From: Hemicentrotus pulcherrimus | Taxonomy: Eukaryota > Echinodermata > Echinoidea > Camarodonta > Strongylocentrotidae | DNA length: 17,114 bases | Assembly: GCA_003118195.1 (NCBI GenBank) | Contig: BEXV01001810.1 | Span: 29,031 to 46,144, forward strand | Direction: 5' to 3' | Shown: one piece after another, positions 1 to 9,689 of the stretch | How the letters are laid out: each line of letters starts with the position of its first letter | Numbering within the stretch: the stretch's first letter is position 1 | Translations under genes and position numbers: made by a program | The notes under the pieces: generated by a model | Database searches by the model: none | What the model saw: only the letters and a program-made list of their open reading frames with translations | What the model was told of the DNA's origin: nothing

Positions 1-19
1 GGGGGGGGGGGGGGGGGGG
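1..19. repeat. Poly-G run at window start
   Basis: Nineteen consecutive G residues occur at the extreme 5' end. The other end also finishes in seven G. Long G runs at both edges of an AT-rich sequence are more likely a contig-end or sequencing artefact than genomic content, though this cannot be proved here. Confidence 0.7.
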
Positions 20-2035
20 AAGCTTTGCAGAAAGGATGTCAGTGTTTGTAAACTGTCCAAGTCTAGTCTCACAATAGGAATTTCTATCCCTGTGTTGCAT
101 GGACTGTGAGTTATGGGATTCTATTGATTCTATAGACACATATGACACTTCCTTTCATTTCAATCTGCTTAAGTTCACACTATTGTCCTGACAAATGTAG
201 AGATTTGGGTCACTTACATTGTGTATGATCTAGACTTTCTTTAGATTAGACAATTGGATGTTTTAACTCTTTCACGACAATCATTCCACATGTTGTTGTT
301 TGGATCAATAACTTTTGATTCAAAGTCTGTTAAAAAATGCCAGATGTACGAGTAGAAGGGGGGGATTTCTGCACACACTGCACCATTCTTGCTCCATCAT
401 ATGACTATATTGTATTTTTGACGCCAAGAATTCTATTGAGGAATATAAGCTTTCACATTAAAAACCATTTTTTTCTCAAAAAACCCCATTTTTCAACTTT
501 TGACAACATTCTTGCCCAAATATATTGTTTTCGGAGACATTACATTTTCATGATCAATTTAGCCCTATAAAAATTCCTGTTCTGAAAATGGGTTACAGTA
601 TGATGAGAGATACAGATATATAAATATAGATACAAATTTAGATTAGAATAGATGTTTTTATTTAATATTCCAGTAATAAATGATTGTATAAATGTAAGCA
701 ATTTTCTTTTTTTCCTCTAGGTTTGTAAATATATAATTCAGTAGATATGAAATTTGAAGTTAAGCTCTGTTTGTACACAGTCTAATCACTTTGTGTTGTC
801 AATGTCACCTCACCTTCAACCCCCCCTCCCTGTATTAAATCATATACTGTAGGCCTGTCGGGGTTGGCACTAGCACCAATAGTTCTTGCCCCCTTTGTGA
901 TTGTCTAGTGTCTCCTAATCCCATTCTCTTCTTTTGACATGTATCTCTGCCATTAATGAATAATCTATATCAAAGCGAGAGCAAAAGTTTGTGCATTGTG
1001 CTTATTTTCTGTGGCAGTCCCAGCTGCTACACTCATTGATAAAGATCCAAAAGCCTCGAAGGGCAGAAAGAATGGCATTGACAACACATCTTGGCATCGG
1101 ATTGCAATTGATAGGGATGTAAATGTAATCCCAGAGTGACTCACTCTACTCGTTCGTTCGTTAGTTAGTTTGCCCTCAGCTGTGTATCGATCGAGAGCTT
1201 ACATTTAATGACATTATGAGTACTATGGGAGGGTGACCGATATCAAAAGTGAGATGGTTTCACACAGATATTATTTCATGAAATATTAAACACGTATGTA
1301 GGCCCTATATTGTACACTGTAGGCATATGCAAATGGGAGAACTTGGATGTGTTGTATTATTAGGCCAGTTGGCAGGAACACTGAATTATTGTTTTATTAG
1401 GGTACATGTATGAAAACATATACATGTAGTTTAGCCATGCTGGCTCATCTCTGGCTACACTGCATGACATTATTCTGATACTGTAAAGCTCAATAGAAAA
1501 CAAAGGGAATGTATGAATATACAAAACAATATTCTTACTACCTGTAATCATATAATCATACTAATCGTGTTTGATTCATTAATATATTTAAATATTCATC
1601 TTTCAGGACTCCTCAATCCTCCCTCTCTCTCTCACATGGTGCACCCGCAAGCCTACTATAAATTAAATATACATGCGTGATATACTCTGAAAAGTTTTGC
1701 AGCATCAAACTATTTTTAACTTGTTAATGTAACGCACTCTAAAAAGTGTGTTGACTTTATCTTGAACCTCTGTTGCCGCAAAGGGCTTAATAGCTGATAA
1801 AAAAACTATGACGGCAAAAGTTAATCAAACATTTTAGAATCTATCCGCAATTGTAGTATAATGTTACTAAAATATTCCATTATAGGGTACAAATAGACTT
1901 GTAACCAACATGTATTATGACACTGTTTTACTTCCAATACCCCATTTTTCGCAATCCTCCCTCCTCAAAAACTTAATTTAACGGTTTGGCTATTACTGTA
2001 CATTTTTTTCTTCAGTATTATACTATGTATACACA

Positions 2036-2077
2036 TGTACATGTATGCAGGCTGCAGGCTTTACATGCACATGTACA
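2036..2077. repeat. Small hairpin with duplicated loop
   Basis: The arms tgtacatgt (2036-2044) and acatgtaca (2069-2077) are exact complements. The loop contains gcaggct twice in tandem (2047-2060). The arms are themselves nearly self-complementary acatgt words, which are frequent in this DNA. Confidence 0.5.
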
Positions 2078-2903
2078 GAAGCTGTAAACACTTACTAGCC
2101 AGCAAGGCAGCAACACAAAAGGAAATACAAGGGAAGGGATTTAAGAGGATTAAAGTGTGATTGTGCAAAGGATTAGCATGGGGATGTACTATTTAAAAGG
2201 CTAATTAAGTGTACTGGTGGTGTGGTGTGATGGTTATGGTGTAATTGTAATATGATATGGTCACTATCATATACATTCAATGCATTATCCAATGTAGGAT
2301 GTGCTAGTGTGTTTAAAGAAACGCAAGTCATCAAGTCTTATGTATTGTGATAATCAGATAAATTTAGTGAAATATTGGCAGGATACGCATTTTACATATC
2401 CTAAACCATTTTGGGCTCTATGAGCTGAGATTAACATTGATCATATTGGGCAGAACATTGCCTTGCTTTGAAGTAATACTGTTTTCAACTTTATAAGGCT
2501 GAATAACAAAAATAATGAGTTTCTCGTCCAGAGGTTTAAAAAAAAGGAAGAGGTAGGGCATTACTATTTACCATTTTTCTATTTTTGTCCAATATGGCTG
2601 CCATGCAATGTATTTTTTTAAAATCACAGATTTGAACATAGTGTAAGTCATGTAATGAATGCATTGAACATATGAAGTGGCATTGGCAGCATGAATCACA
2701 CACTACAGTTAATCCCATAGTGTGATCATGTGGCCTATTGACTTCTAATTGACACTGTACAACTACATGTATGTTCACGTCCGTCCATGAAGTATTTATC
2801 ACATGTTTGCTTGACCTGATTCAATGCCTCAGCTTAACAGTGGACGACCTCTTCAAGATAAATCTGTGTACTACTAGTCTTGAGATTACATCGTGAAAAT
2901 ACT

Positions 2904-2936
2904 GTTTAAAAGTTCTTTTAAAAGTTATTTTAAAAC
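2904..2936. repeat. AT-rich near-palindrome
   Basis: A perfect ten-base palindrome, cttttaaaag (2915-2924), is centred in a 33-base stretch that reads almost the same on both strands when one gap is allowed. It could equally be a diverged tandem of ttttaaaagtt. Confidence 0.45.
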
Positions 2937-3758
2937 TGTATGTGTTACAGGGGATTGGTCTCTAACATGAAGTGTTACTGTGTTAGAATTATTAAAATGA
3001 CAACAAAGATTGTTTAGTCTCGCTAAAATCACATACACTGCACACATAAATTGGTATATGGGACTACACATTCATGTGGCGTTAAAGTTTGGTCCAAACC
3101 TGATAATAATTTCTCATCATATATCAAATATAAGGGCATTTAAAGAGCAGTCCTTTGCATAGGACGTTACTATTTTGATATTCTTCTAAATTGACATTAA
3201 AAAAAGAAAGAGAAACCTCATCTCACAAATGATTTTCACCTACACCAGACAAGAATATTCTTTTAAACCTTATTTATTTATGATGTGGTAAACTGCCTTT
3301 GAAAAAGTACAGTGGTGTGGGGAAAATAAAAGAGCAAACGTGTCTGTGGTGCACTTCTAATTATTTTTAAATTGCCCAACACACAGATTAGAAGTGTGGT
3401 TAACATTTGTTGTGTACAGTTACTTTTATTTGCTTCCATCTGTCATTCATGTACATGTAAAAGATGTATGGTAACAGTTTTTCTTCTTCATTTTCTCACT
3501 GTTGTGTTGATGGTTTATTGTTTCATATCATATCATATACAAATACATAGGAGAGTTATTTCGAAGAAAGCTGTAAGATTTTTGCCATTCTCATAATCTT
3601 TTTACTTAAAAAACACATGTTTTGACATGCTTTAATTAATTTTAGTTTGTGCATGCCAGTTGTAACGATTCTCGTATAGATAAACAATGAATTTTTGTTG
3701 TCTGAACTTAGGCCTAATCAGTTTCTCTTTCTCTTTCTCTTGCATCTCCCCTTTTCAG

Positions 3759-3868
3759 GTAGCAACTCTTGCCAGGGACAATTCCTACGTACTTAACAAA
3801 AACTTGTACAATGAAGTAACCTTAGACTGGCCAGCATACACAGAGATAGACAAACAACTGCTAAAAAG
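3759..3868 (+). CDS. ELL: ELL coding exon A (end of ELL domain)
   Basis: This exon encodes fragment residues 1-36 and two bases of Arg37. It starts with VATLARDN and ends with DWPAYTEIDKQLLKR. This corresponds to the stretch of vertebrate ELL that begins QVANM and ends DWPGYSEGDQQLLKR, at the end of the ELL domain (Pfam ELL family). The acceptor is a long pyrimidine tract ending ttttcag at 3758. The donor is gtaagt at 3869. The open frame continues upstream to an ATG at 3687, but similarity to ELL begins exactly at the acceptor, so that ATG is intronic and is not used as a start. The protein enters this exon in phase 0. Confidence 0.93.
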
Positions 3869-6800
3869 GTAAGTGATGCAATAAAATCATCTTCAAGAAA
3901 ATTAATCCTACTGATAATTAAGATTTGTAATAGACCATTCTTTATAAATAAATTGGGTTTTTATGTAATTGTTATTGATTTTGAAAGTGCACATGTGCCC
4001 AGGCGTATATTTTTCTCACATGTCGGACCGTAGTCTGAATTAAAAAAGGTTGCTTATTTTCCAGTATGTCATTTATTCCAAGACTGTTTGAACTTTTGTA
4101 ATTTTGAAATAAAAGAGTAAAAAAGAACTCCAAAGTTATTATCATAATAACAATTTTAATAATTTCTTGTTTACGCAGGGTAGCCTCATCAGTGTTAATA
4201 ATGTTCTCCCTGAGGGTCCTGCAATCATTATTGTTATGATATTATAGAAAGTGTGGAAATTGATAAATATCAAATCGAAATATAAGACAATTCATACCCC
4301 AGACTTGTTTATCTATGTCTGTTTACATACATAGATTAACATTTTAAAGCTTATTGGGCTCCTCTAACCATGTGGCATACAGCTGAACAATTGTTTATAA
4401 TATCTCTCAGACATATCCAGGTACCCTGCACTTTTTAGTTAATTTGTTCCTGTCCTGGTGTTTGGGTTATGATGCACAATCTGCTTCTGATTAGTCAGAT
4501 TATGTGTCGTTTACCCTGAATTCTGGATCATTACATGACCATACTAAGTTTAAAGTGACTCAGTAGCATTGACTCAGATTCTGAAACAAAGCCATGCTGC
4601 AATCATAATTATAAACCTTTAGGTCAGTCAGGAATCCCATGACTTTTACAAGCCGATCGCCTGTCAGATTATCAAGATATTTATGATTGGAAATCAATTT
4701 TCGTTTTCCAAACATTTTTTTATAACACTACAGTCTATTGAGGAAAATAAGTAAGGTAAAACCGGTCACTCAAAGATTTTACTTTTTTGAGGTACTTTGT
4801 GATCATTTCGAAGCATGATTTTTTAAGGGCTTCAATATTACACCATATCACAGACACTGATAACACATAGGGCCATGCTTCTCAGATTTAAAATTGTTTA
4901 AAGATGCCTTTAATGTAAAGGTCATTTGTCATGTAATAGGGCTCAATGGGCACCTTAAAACATATCAATTTGTGTACAGCTAGAATAAATCAAATTAACC
5001 TAAGAAGGTTAACTGGACATTTTGTAGAATGAAGAAAATAAAGGATAGAACATGAAACTGACGTACAGTGCACGCCTATTCTATTGTGAGCGTTTATGTT
5101 TGCATCAACTAGTCTTATTTTATAGTCCCTTTGGAATTGATTGAGATTTGAGAGTGTATTTTAACTTGCAGTATCTTTTTTTTTTAGAAGCAATATTTGT
5201 AGGTCATATTTTGCACATTTTTCTGGTGATTGATACACTTATGGTTGCAATCAAGCAGGACTCACCAAGACTTTATAGGGTTTCATGAAAAGAGATAGGA
5301 GGTATGATAAATTGATCAGAATTGGCTTAGCTGCTGGAGGTTGTGCTTGTATGTTATCCTTGCTTGGAAAGTCCTCAAGAGAGATGCAGGAAATTAGTAC
5401 AATAGTTATTCTGTTGGAAATTGATTCAATAGATATTGTAATTTCTTTAACGATGTCCACACTGAGTGATATTTCCTGAAATTACAGATTCTACAAAAGT
5501 TGTTTGTCTGAATGTGTGTTTGAAGTTTTTCAATAATTAACATCTGCATTTGGACAAAGAACAAAGGAGCAGAAAGTGATTTAGCTCCTGAAAGATGTAA
5601 ATAAATCTTGAAAACTGTAACAAAAACATGGTTAAAAAAACAGTTATCATAGAATATATATTAAAATTGCTGCAGATGAATCATGAAATATTACCAAACT
5701 GCATGTGTGTAGAATTTATTCACAAAAAAGCTCCTGTTATCATAAGAACTTTTGTTTTTACTGTTTGTCTATCATGGCCTTCCCTGTTATTTGAATTTCA
5801 ACAGGAAAAAAGCAGAGTCTGGGATTAAGGACTCTCCATCGCCCCCTTCCCAGCCCTCCCCTCACCACGCTTCAACCAACTCCAGTCTGACTGCTACGGG
5901 TAGCCCAAGTACTCATGTCACCTCCAAGACCAACGCCACCAACAAGGCCATCCCATCCTCCAAGGCCATCCCAACCAGTCATCATCGGAAGACCCCGGAT
6001 GCTGGCACCAAGTCCTCCACCGTAAGTCAGGCATAGATACATCGTCTGTTTGGAGCCAGAAGGGTATTAAATCTGTCACTACGAACCACAATTACTTAGT
6101 ATACTTTGATAGGACTGAAGCTGATGTGAGAGTATGTAAGTTAACACCTTGCTGATGGTTCCAAATGGATATTTAGGAAATATATCTCCTTCAATGACAT
6201 AGATGTGGTGTCTAGATGTAGTGTCTAGCTATGGTGTCCTCTTAACCTATTGGCCACTCCATCCTCCCATTCCCCTTGATTTAAATCTTATACAGGATCC
6301 ACTTAGTTCATGTGGGCATTGGGTTAATAGCTGGTGATTTTTTTCCTTTAAAAACCCCTTGGTGTTTTGATGCTGATGAAGTTCCATACTGACAAAGATG
6401 TCTGACCCAACGACATAAACATTGTCACTACGAAGCACAGTCACTAAGAATACTCTAATAGGACTGAAACTGATGTGAGGAATCTCAGTAAATTTGCAGA
6501 TTACCCAGTAAGCACTCTTTGGGCACTTTAGTAGATATTTGACAGGTTATGTAATGTTTCATGAAGATCTTGTGGATATGTGAAATGAAAGCGTAAGGGT
6601 TTGATGATTGTCTTACAGAAACGGCCACTCTTGCCAGAAGTCAAAGACTACAAGACCATGACCAAGAAGCCTCGCATTGCCCACGGTTCTGCATCCATGG
6701 GAGCAGGACCTAAATATGTAGACCAGCAGCCCCAGCTGAGCCCTAGCTACACCCTTAGCATCTCCAAGAAGGTCCCCAGCCCGTCAGGCCTCTTCAAGAA

Positions 6801-8234
6801 AGTGCCTAGCCCCTCGTCAACCACCAAAGCCCCTCCTTCCACCACTACCACAATTAGCAACTCACCTTCCAGCAACCACGCGCAACAAAGTGCCTTGTCA
6901 TCACCTTCGGTCAGCACCACCCGCAACTCGCCGGACTGCTGCGACTCGACTGGCAATGGCACCAACTCCACCATCACCGCTGCACCTGCAGTGGTGTCCG
7001 GTGGGGTCACCAAGTCTTCAAGCAGCAGTGGTAGCAGGGATCATACAGGTGCATCAGGGCGGAGTGAGAAGAGCTCAAAGGCATCTGCAGGCACCAAGAG
7101 CATTAAGGAGGAGAAGAGGCCAGTTGGAAAGGAGTCTCCCTCTGGAGATGTATCTTCTACTTCGGTTGTTCCAGAGTACTTGATGTAAGAAATACTCAAG
7201 TTTTTAATTCAAGATAGTGGTATTTTCTGAAGATTATATTTCATCAAGCTTGATAGACAAATGTATCACATATAATTTTAATCCCAAGTTCTTGAAATCA
7301 ATTATACCATTCACTAAAAGTGATACTGCACCTACTGTCCCCCTGGAAAACTGCAGGAAGCTTGTTCATAGACCCTATGTTTCAGATGCTAAAGACAATT
7401 TTTGTTCCACGCTTCTTTCCACCTTGCAGGAAGTACAGGAACATCACATCATTGGAGCAACGCCTTAAGTACAAGGAGGAGTTCAACAACCTTTACCCAC
7501 AGTACCGAGAACATCACAAGTTCATCGAAGGCATCAAGCAGAAGTTCAAGGGTCTTAAGGATGAGCTGTACCACACCAAGAAAGACAGTGAGGCGTATGA
7601 CTATCTCCAGGATAAAGTGATAGAGGAGTACAACAAGATCACTCAGGTAAATATTATGAGCCATGAAACAGTGAAAGTTCCTTGTTTTTGTGCACCCGTA
7701 CTTGAATTTCCTATGTCTTTGTACAAAAGGAGAATTCCTAAAGACATTTTAAAATGTTTTTCAGGGCATTTTTCCAAAGCTCTTTCAGGGGAACATTTTG
7801 CAAAACTTGTTTAGGTTTTCTAGAGCTTGTTTGTAGTATTTCATAATTATTTTGTACCTTTCCAGAGTTTAATCTCGTAATGCTCTGTTATTTTACTTCC
7901 CCCAAGAGTCATCAAAAGACATCAGAGTAGTGTTGACACAAACATCAACAGCAACACAAATTGTTCAAGATGTGTTGTATATAGTCCTACGTAAAATATT
8001 CATATGATTCAAATCTCACTTCAGACAATTGTCTTATTCCAAGTATATATGCCATGATAGCGATGACATAAATTGAATATCCATCTACTCCTTCTCTCAA
8101 TGTGTTCCTTTTTGCAGGACCCTGCTTACAAAACCAAGGAGCGACGCTGGAAAGAACTTCATCATCTTCTCGGTCACATTAAAGCACTCATCATGGTCTA
8201 TGACAATGAGCCCATGCAGACGGACAACTCTTAG
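3759..8234 (+). CDS. ELL: ELL transcription elongation factor, 3' part (five joined exons)
   Basis: This is the span of the partial gene. The coding parts are 3759-3868, 5805-6021, 6619-7184, 7430-7646 and 8118-8234, which together make 1227 nt, or 408 residues plus TAG. Every junction keeps the frame (intron phases 2, 0, 2, 0) and every intron is GT-AG. By family knowledge, ELL stimulates Pol II elongation in the nucleus within the super and little elongation complexes. What the sequence shows, in order, is the end of the ELL domain with a DWPAYTEIDKQLLKR motif (human ELL has DWPGYSEGDQQLLKR), a KKPRIAHG basic patch (human KKPRISH), a Ser/Thr/Pro-rich linker, and an occludin-homology domain from about residue 294 to 402. 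Human ELL is roughly 620 residues, so about a third or more of the protein is encoded upstream of the window. I see no break in the coding sequence. Vertebrate paralogue identity (ELL, ELL2 or ELL3) cannot be assigned. Confidence 0.93.
3869..5804 (+). other. ELL intron A-B (1936 bp)
   Basis: This is a GT-AG intron in phase 2. It is AT-rich and has no supported exon. It carries a hairpin-like repeat at 4134-4245, annotated separately. Open frames at 5251-5479 lie on both strands of the same segment and have no splice context or family similarity, so I regard them as chance. Confidence 0.85.
4134..4245. repeat. Hairpin-like, possibly MITE-derived element
   Basis: An AT-rich left arm (attatcataataacaat, about 4138-4154) is imperfectly complementary to a right arm (about 4226-4245, attattgttatgatattat). 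Inside them, gcagggtagcctcatcag and ccctgagggtcctgc are also partly complementary. The whole could fold as one imperfect hairpin of roughly 110 bases, a form typical of non-autonomous DNA transposons. I saw no clear target-site duplication, and no second copy in this window. Confidence 0.4.
5805..6021 (+). CDS. ELL: ELL coding exon B (Ser/Thr/Pro-rich linker)
   Basis: The first base completes Arg37, and the exon then encodes residues 38-109. It begins KKAESGIKDSPSPPSQPSP and continues as a Ser/Thr/Pro/Ala-rich, basic, low-complexity stretch expected to be disordered. There is no folded domain, and conservation outside the family is not expected. The acceptor is ttcaacag ending at 5804 and the donor is gtaagt at 6022. 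Base composition rises sharply in G+C compared with the flanking introns. If the donor were not used, the frame would end within a few codons at a TAG near 6034. The counterpart in human ELL is also a Ser/Pro-rich linker. Confidence 0.88.
6049..6070 (+). repeat. Dispersed repeat arm, copy 1
   Basis: The sixteen bases tttggagccagaaggg at 6049-6064 are repeated exactly, in inverse orientation, at 8588-8603. The match extends to 20 of 22 bases. The arm sits 28 bases past the exon B donor. Its core, agccagaaggg, is also found at 9392-9402. Confidence 0.6.
6074..6130 (+). repeat. 57-bp direct repeat, first copy
   Basis: This unit begins tgtcactacgaaccacaatt and ends gctgatgtgag. It matches 6423-6479 at 49 of 57 positions with no gaps, and the copies start 349 bases apart. 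It adjoins the repeat arm at 6049-6070, so the two may belong to one element. Confidence 0.7.
6201..6239 (+). repeat. 13-bp tandem repeat, three copies
   Basis: Three consecutive units, agatgtggtgtct, agatgtagtgtct and agctatggtgtcc, differ at one to three positions. They lie between the two copies of the 57-bp direct repeat. Confidence 0.7.
6423..6479 (+). repeat. 57-bp direct repeat, second copy
   Basis: This unit begins tgtcactacgaagcacagtc and ends actgatgtgag, in the same orientation as the copy at 6074-6130. The arm that precedes the first copy is not preserved here. The divergence points to an old segmental or tandem duplication inside the intron, or to two insertions of one repeat. 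Confidence 0.7.
6619..7184 (+). CDS. ELL: ELL coding exon C (basic patch and disordered linker)
   Basis: This exon encodes residues 110-297 and two bases of Met298. It opens with KRPLLPEVKDYKTMTKKPRI, which resembles the KRLQPPDFIDPLANKKPRIS stretch of vertebrate ELL. Residues 125-131 (KKPRIAH) form a conserved basic patch that could serve as a nuclear localisation signal; that role is an inference. A heptad, KKVPSPS, occurs twice, at residues 159-165 and 169-175. The rest is Ser/Thr/Pro-rich, then Lys/Glu-rich (IKEEKRPVGKE), ending in VVPEYL just before the occludin-homology domain. The acceptor is tcttacag at 6618. The donor gtaaga at 7185 forms an immediate TAA if it is not spliced. Confidence 0.91.
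7185..7429 (+). other. ELL intron C-D (245 bp)
   Basis: This is the shortest intron in the window, GT-AG and phase 2. The first codon created by read-through is TAA. It ends in a pyrimidine-rich tract, cttctttccaccttgcag. No other element is seen in it. Confidence 0.92.
7430..7646 (+). CDS. ELL: ELL coding exon D (occludin-homology domain, first two thirds)
   Basis: The first base completes Met298, and the exon then encodes residues 299-370. It starts KYRNITSLEQRLKYKEEFNN, aligning with the vertebrate ELL stretch KYAAISSxEQRQSYKNDFN. The DLxxxY-like YPQYREHHKFIEGI segment and the VIEEYNKI segment match the YSEYRDLHARIERI and ILQEYRKI segments. The composition is highly charged with helical heptads, consistent with the antiparallel coiled-coil fold of the occludin/ELL domain (Pfam Occludin_ELL). 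By family knowledge this domain contacts AFF4 in the super elongation complex. The acceptor is ccttgcag at 7429 and the donor is gtaaat at 7647, following a consensus CAG. Confidence 0.95.
7647..8117 (+). other. ELL intron D-E (471 bp)
   Basis: This is a GT-AG intron in phase 0 with donor CAG|gtaaat. The upstream frame stays open for 55 codons into the intron, to TAG at 7812-7814, which matters if the intron is retained. No repeat or RNA gene was recognised. Confidence 0.9.
8118..8234 (+). CDS. ELL: ELL last coding exon E (end of occludin-homology domain, stop)
   Basis: This exon encodes residues 371-408 and then TAG at 8232-8234. It reads DPAYKTKERRWKELHHLLGH followed by IKALIMVYDNEPMQTDNS. 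This aligns with the C-terminal helix of human ELL (YSQEKRRCEYLHSKLAHIKRLIAEYDQ). The conserved features are the Lys/Arg-rich start, the LHxxLxHIKxLIxxYD core and a short, poorly conserved tail. The acceptor is tttttgcag ending at 8117, in phase 0. The protein ends a few residues past the domain, as it does in other ELL proteins, so the C-terminus looks complete. Confidence 0.95.
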   Translation, partial: DPAYKTKERRWKELHHLLGHIKALIMVYDNEPMQTDNS

Positions 8235-8550
8235 GGAACTCCTAGGGATGCTTCTCCAGAACGATGGACTTTCTCCTTCACAGTAACAGGACAAGATAAT
8301 CAGCGGTAGACTTCAAATGGTTACAAAGAATTATAAACAGTAAACGAGAAACAATTAGGAACAAATACTTACTGGCCTGCTCTGCCAAAGAACAAACTTG
8401 GTCTTTCCAATGTTAAATCTGTATTGATGAGTACAGAGATTTAATTTGATTTCTTTGAGACAGTAAGATTTAAATGAATATTGCAAAAAACTTTTGTGAG
8501 AGCCTTTTGAAATGATTGGCAGCTACCAAAGTATTTAATTTTGTTTGTTA

Positions 8551-8603
8551 GGAGCCAGATATTCAGATACGTTACACTGAGTTGATGCCCTTCTGGCTCC
8601 AAA
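8551..8603. repeat. Inverted repeat of the agccagaaggg family, copy 2
   Basis: The left arm ggagccaga (8551-8559) pairs exactly with tctggctcc (8592-8600) across a 32-base loop. The right arm continues as cccttctggctccaaa, an exact reverse complement of copy 1. The layout matches the hairpin at 9394-9446, and the loops look related (gatacgttacactgag compared with gtatcatttaacacagag). Confidence 0.55.
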
Positions 8604-9393
8604 TGGACAATCGGGAAGTAGCTCTTGTAGGAATCCCAAGATTGATTTTTAATTTGATGCAGAGCAGGTCAGGAATACCAAGGCAAAGATGGGAGATCAA
8701 ATCAGTCAATTGTCTCAAGAATAATTGCTGCCACTTTGTATTGAGTGCTTTTGAAATCAAATGCATAGATGTGGGCCTTATCATTTGAAGCCTCAGATTA
8801 TGAAGTGATAAGTGCTGTTAGCAATGGGTTTTTAGAGCAGTTGTCAAAATGTAATGGTAGATTAAATTAATGTCACCATGATTGCCATTTCTCTGCCATT
8901 TGAGCCGAGGAATCGTCTCCCGAATCCCATTTTTGCCTGCCCAATAGTGAGTACAAACAACCAAGCGATTCAATTTTACTGCTATGTAAGCCTTATTTAT
9001 GTGTATAGAAAAAGAGAGTAAATTATGAAGAACAAGTGTTTATTGATATATATAACAAATAACAGTCATCATTGTATACTGTGTATTAAATTGGCTGCCC
9101 CTATGTTGTGTAGAAACCCTGCAAGCTGTTCTTTATGCTAACAATATCTGACATAGAAATAAGAGGGAGTGGAATTCGATCATGTTTACGCTTCTAGGGA
9201 ATTCAGGACATTGATATATAGGTTAATGTAATTTCCCCAGGCTTTGGGAATATTTGTGGAAAAATAGAATTGTTTAACCCCATTGCTGCACTGGAGTGGC
9301 AGGCAGAGGATATTATTTCCTAGTAAACTTAGATAGGAATCGTTGTTTGTAATTGATAGCTTTATTTGTATATTCACAAGGAAGATATGAAAG

Positions 9394-9446
9394 CCAGAAG
9401 GGCATTAACGTGTATCATTTAACACAGAGATCTAACGCCCTTCTGG
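9394..9446. repeat. Inverted repeat of the agccagaaggg family, copy 3
   Basis: The arms ccagaagggcatta (9394-9407) and taacgcccttctgg (9433-9446) are complementary at 13 of 14 positions around a 25-base loop. It has the same 53-base span as copy 2 and shares arm and loop words with it, so both are probably remnants of one short palindromic repeat family. Confidence 0.6.
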
Positions 9447-9689
9447 ATTTGCACGGACATTTAAATTGCAGTAAACCTGATGCCTATCACTATTCTTTAA
9501 TAACTGCACATTTTTAATCAGTTTCATGCCACAAATATTCTCAAGCTAGTCTTCAAAGGTTTAATCCCTTAGGCTGAGCAGTAGCAATCATACTGCCAGG
9601 GGATGGATCCAGTTCTTAGAATAGTGTCATGTTATTTGACCTGTTTGGGAGTTTTGGAATAAGTGAAATCCTGAGGGTCTGTTTTATTT

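Larger units (their letters stand above)
1..3758 (+). other. Upstream ELL intron (partial), no exon seen
   Basis: This AT-rich stretch has stop codons throughout and only short open frames that lack splice context, codon bias or family resemblance. The exon expected just upstream in ELL encodes a winged-helix helix resembling RERVIHLLALRPYRK, and I do not find it in any frame. The stretch is therefore read as the 3' part of a long intron. It contains a few simple repeats (gttc/gtta near 1149-1168, atcat near 3525-3540, tttctc near 3722-3741) and two small palindromic structures listed separately. An upstream or unrelated non-coding transcript cannot be excluded. Confidence 0.7.
6022..6618 (+). 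other. ELL intron B-C (597 bp)
   Basis: This is a GT-AG intron in phase 0. Much of it is repeat-derived: a repeat arm at 6049-6070 that begins in the intron just after the donor, two diverged copies of a 57-bp unit, and a 13-bp tandem triplet. No exon is seen in it. Confidence 0.88.

Noticed and set aside
3687..3758. ATG at 3687 as a start for the exon A protein
   Set aside because: The stretch up to 3758 is a pyrimidine-rich splice acceptor tract, and ELL similarity begins only at 3759.
5251..5479. Open frames on both strands in the A-B intron
   Set aside because: Mirror-image open frames in a low-stop stretch, without splice sites or similarity.
6747..7013. Minus-strand 88-codon open frame
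   Set aside because: It is the shadow of ELL exon C; the Val/Leu/Gly-rich translation is what antisense of Ser/Thr/Pro codons gives.
6890..7183. Second + strand frame of 97 codons in exon C
   Set aside because: It is an alternative frame of a GC-richer coding exon. The in-frame ELL reading is supported by splicing phase and by family motifs on both sides.
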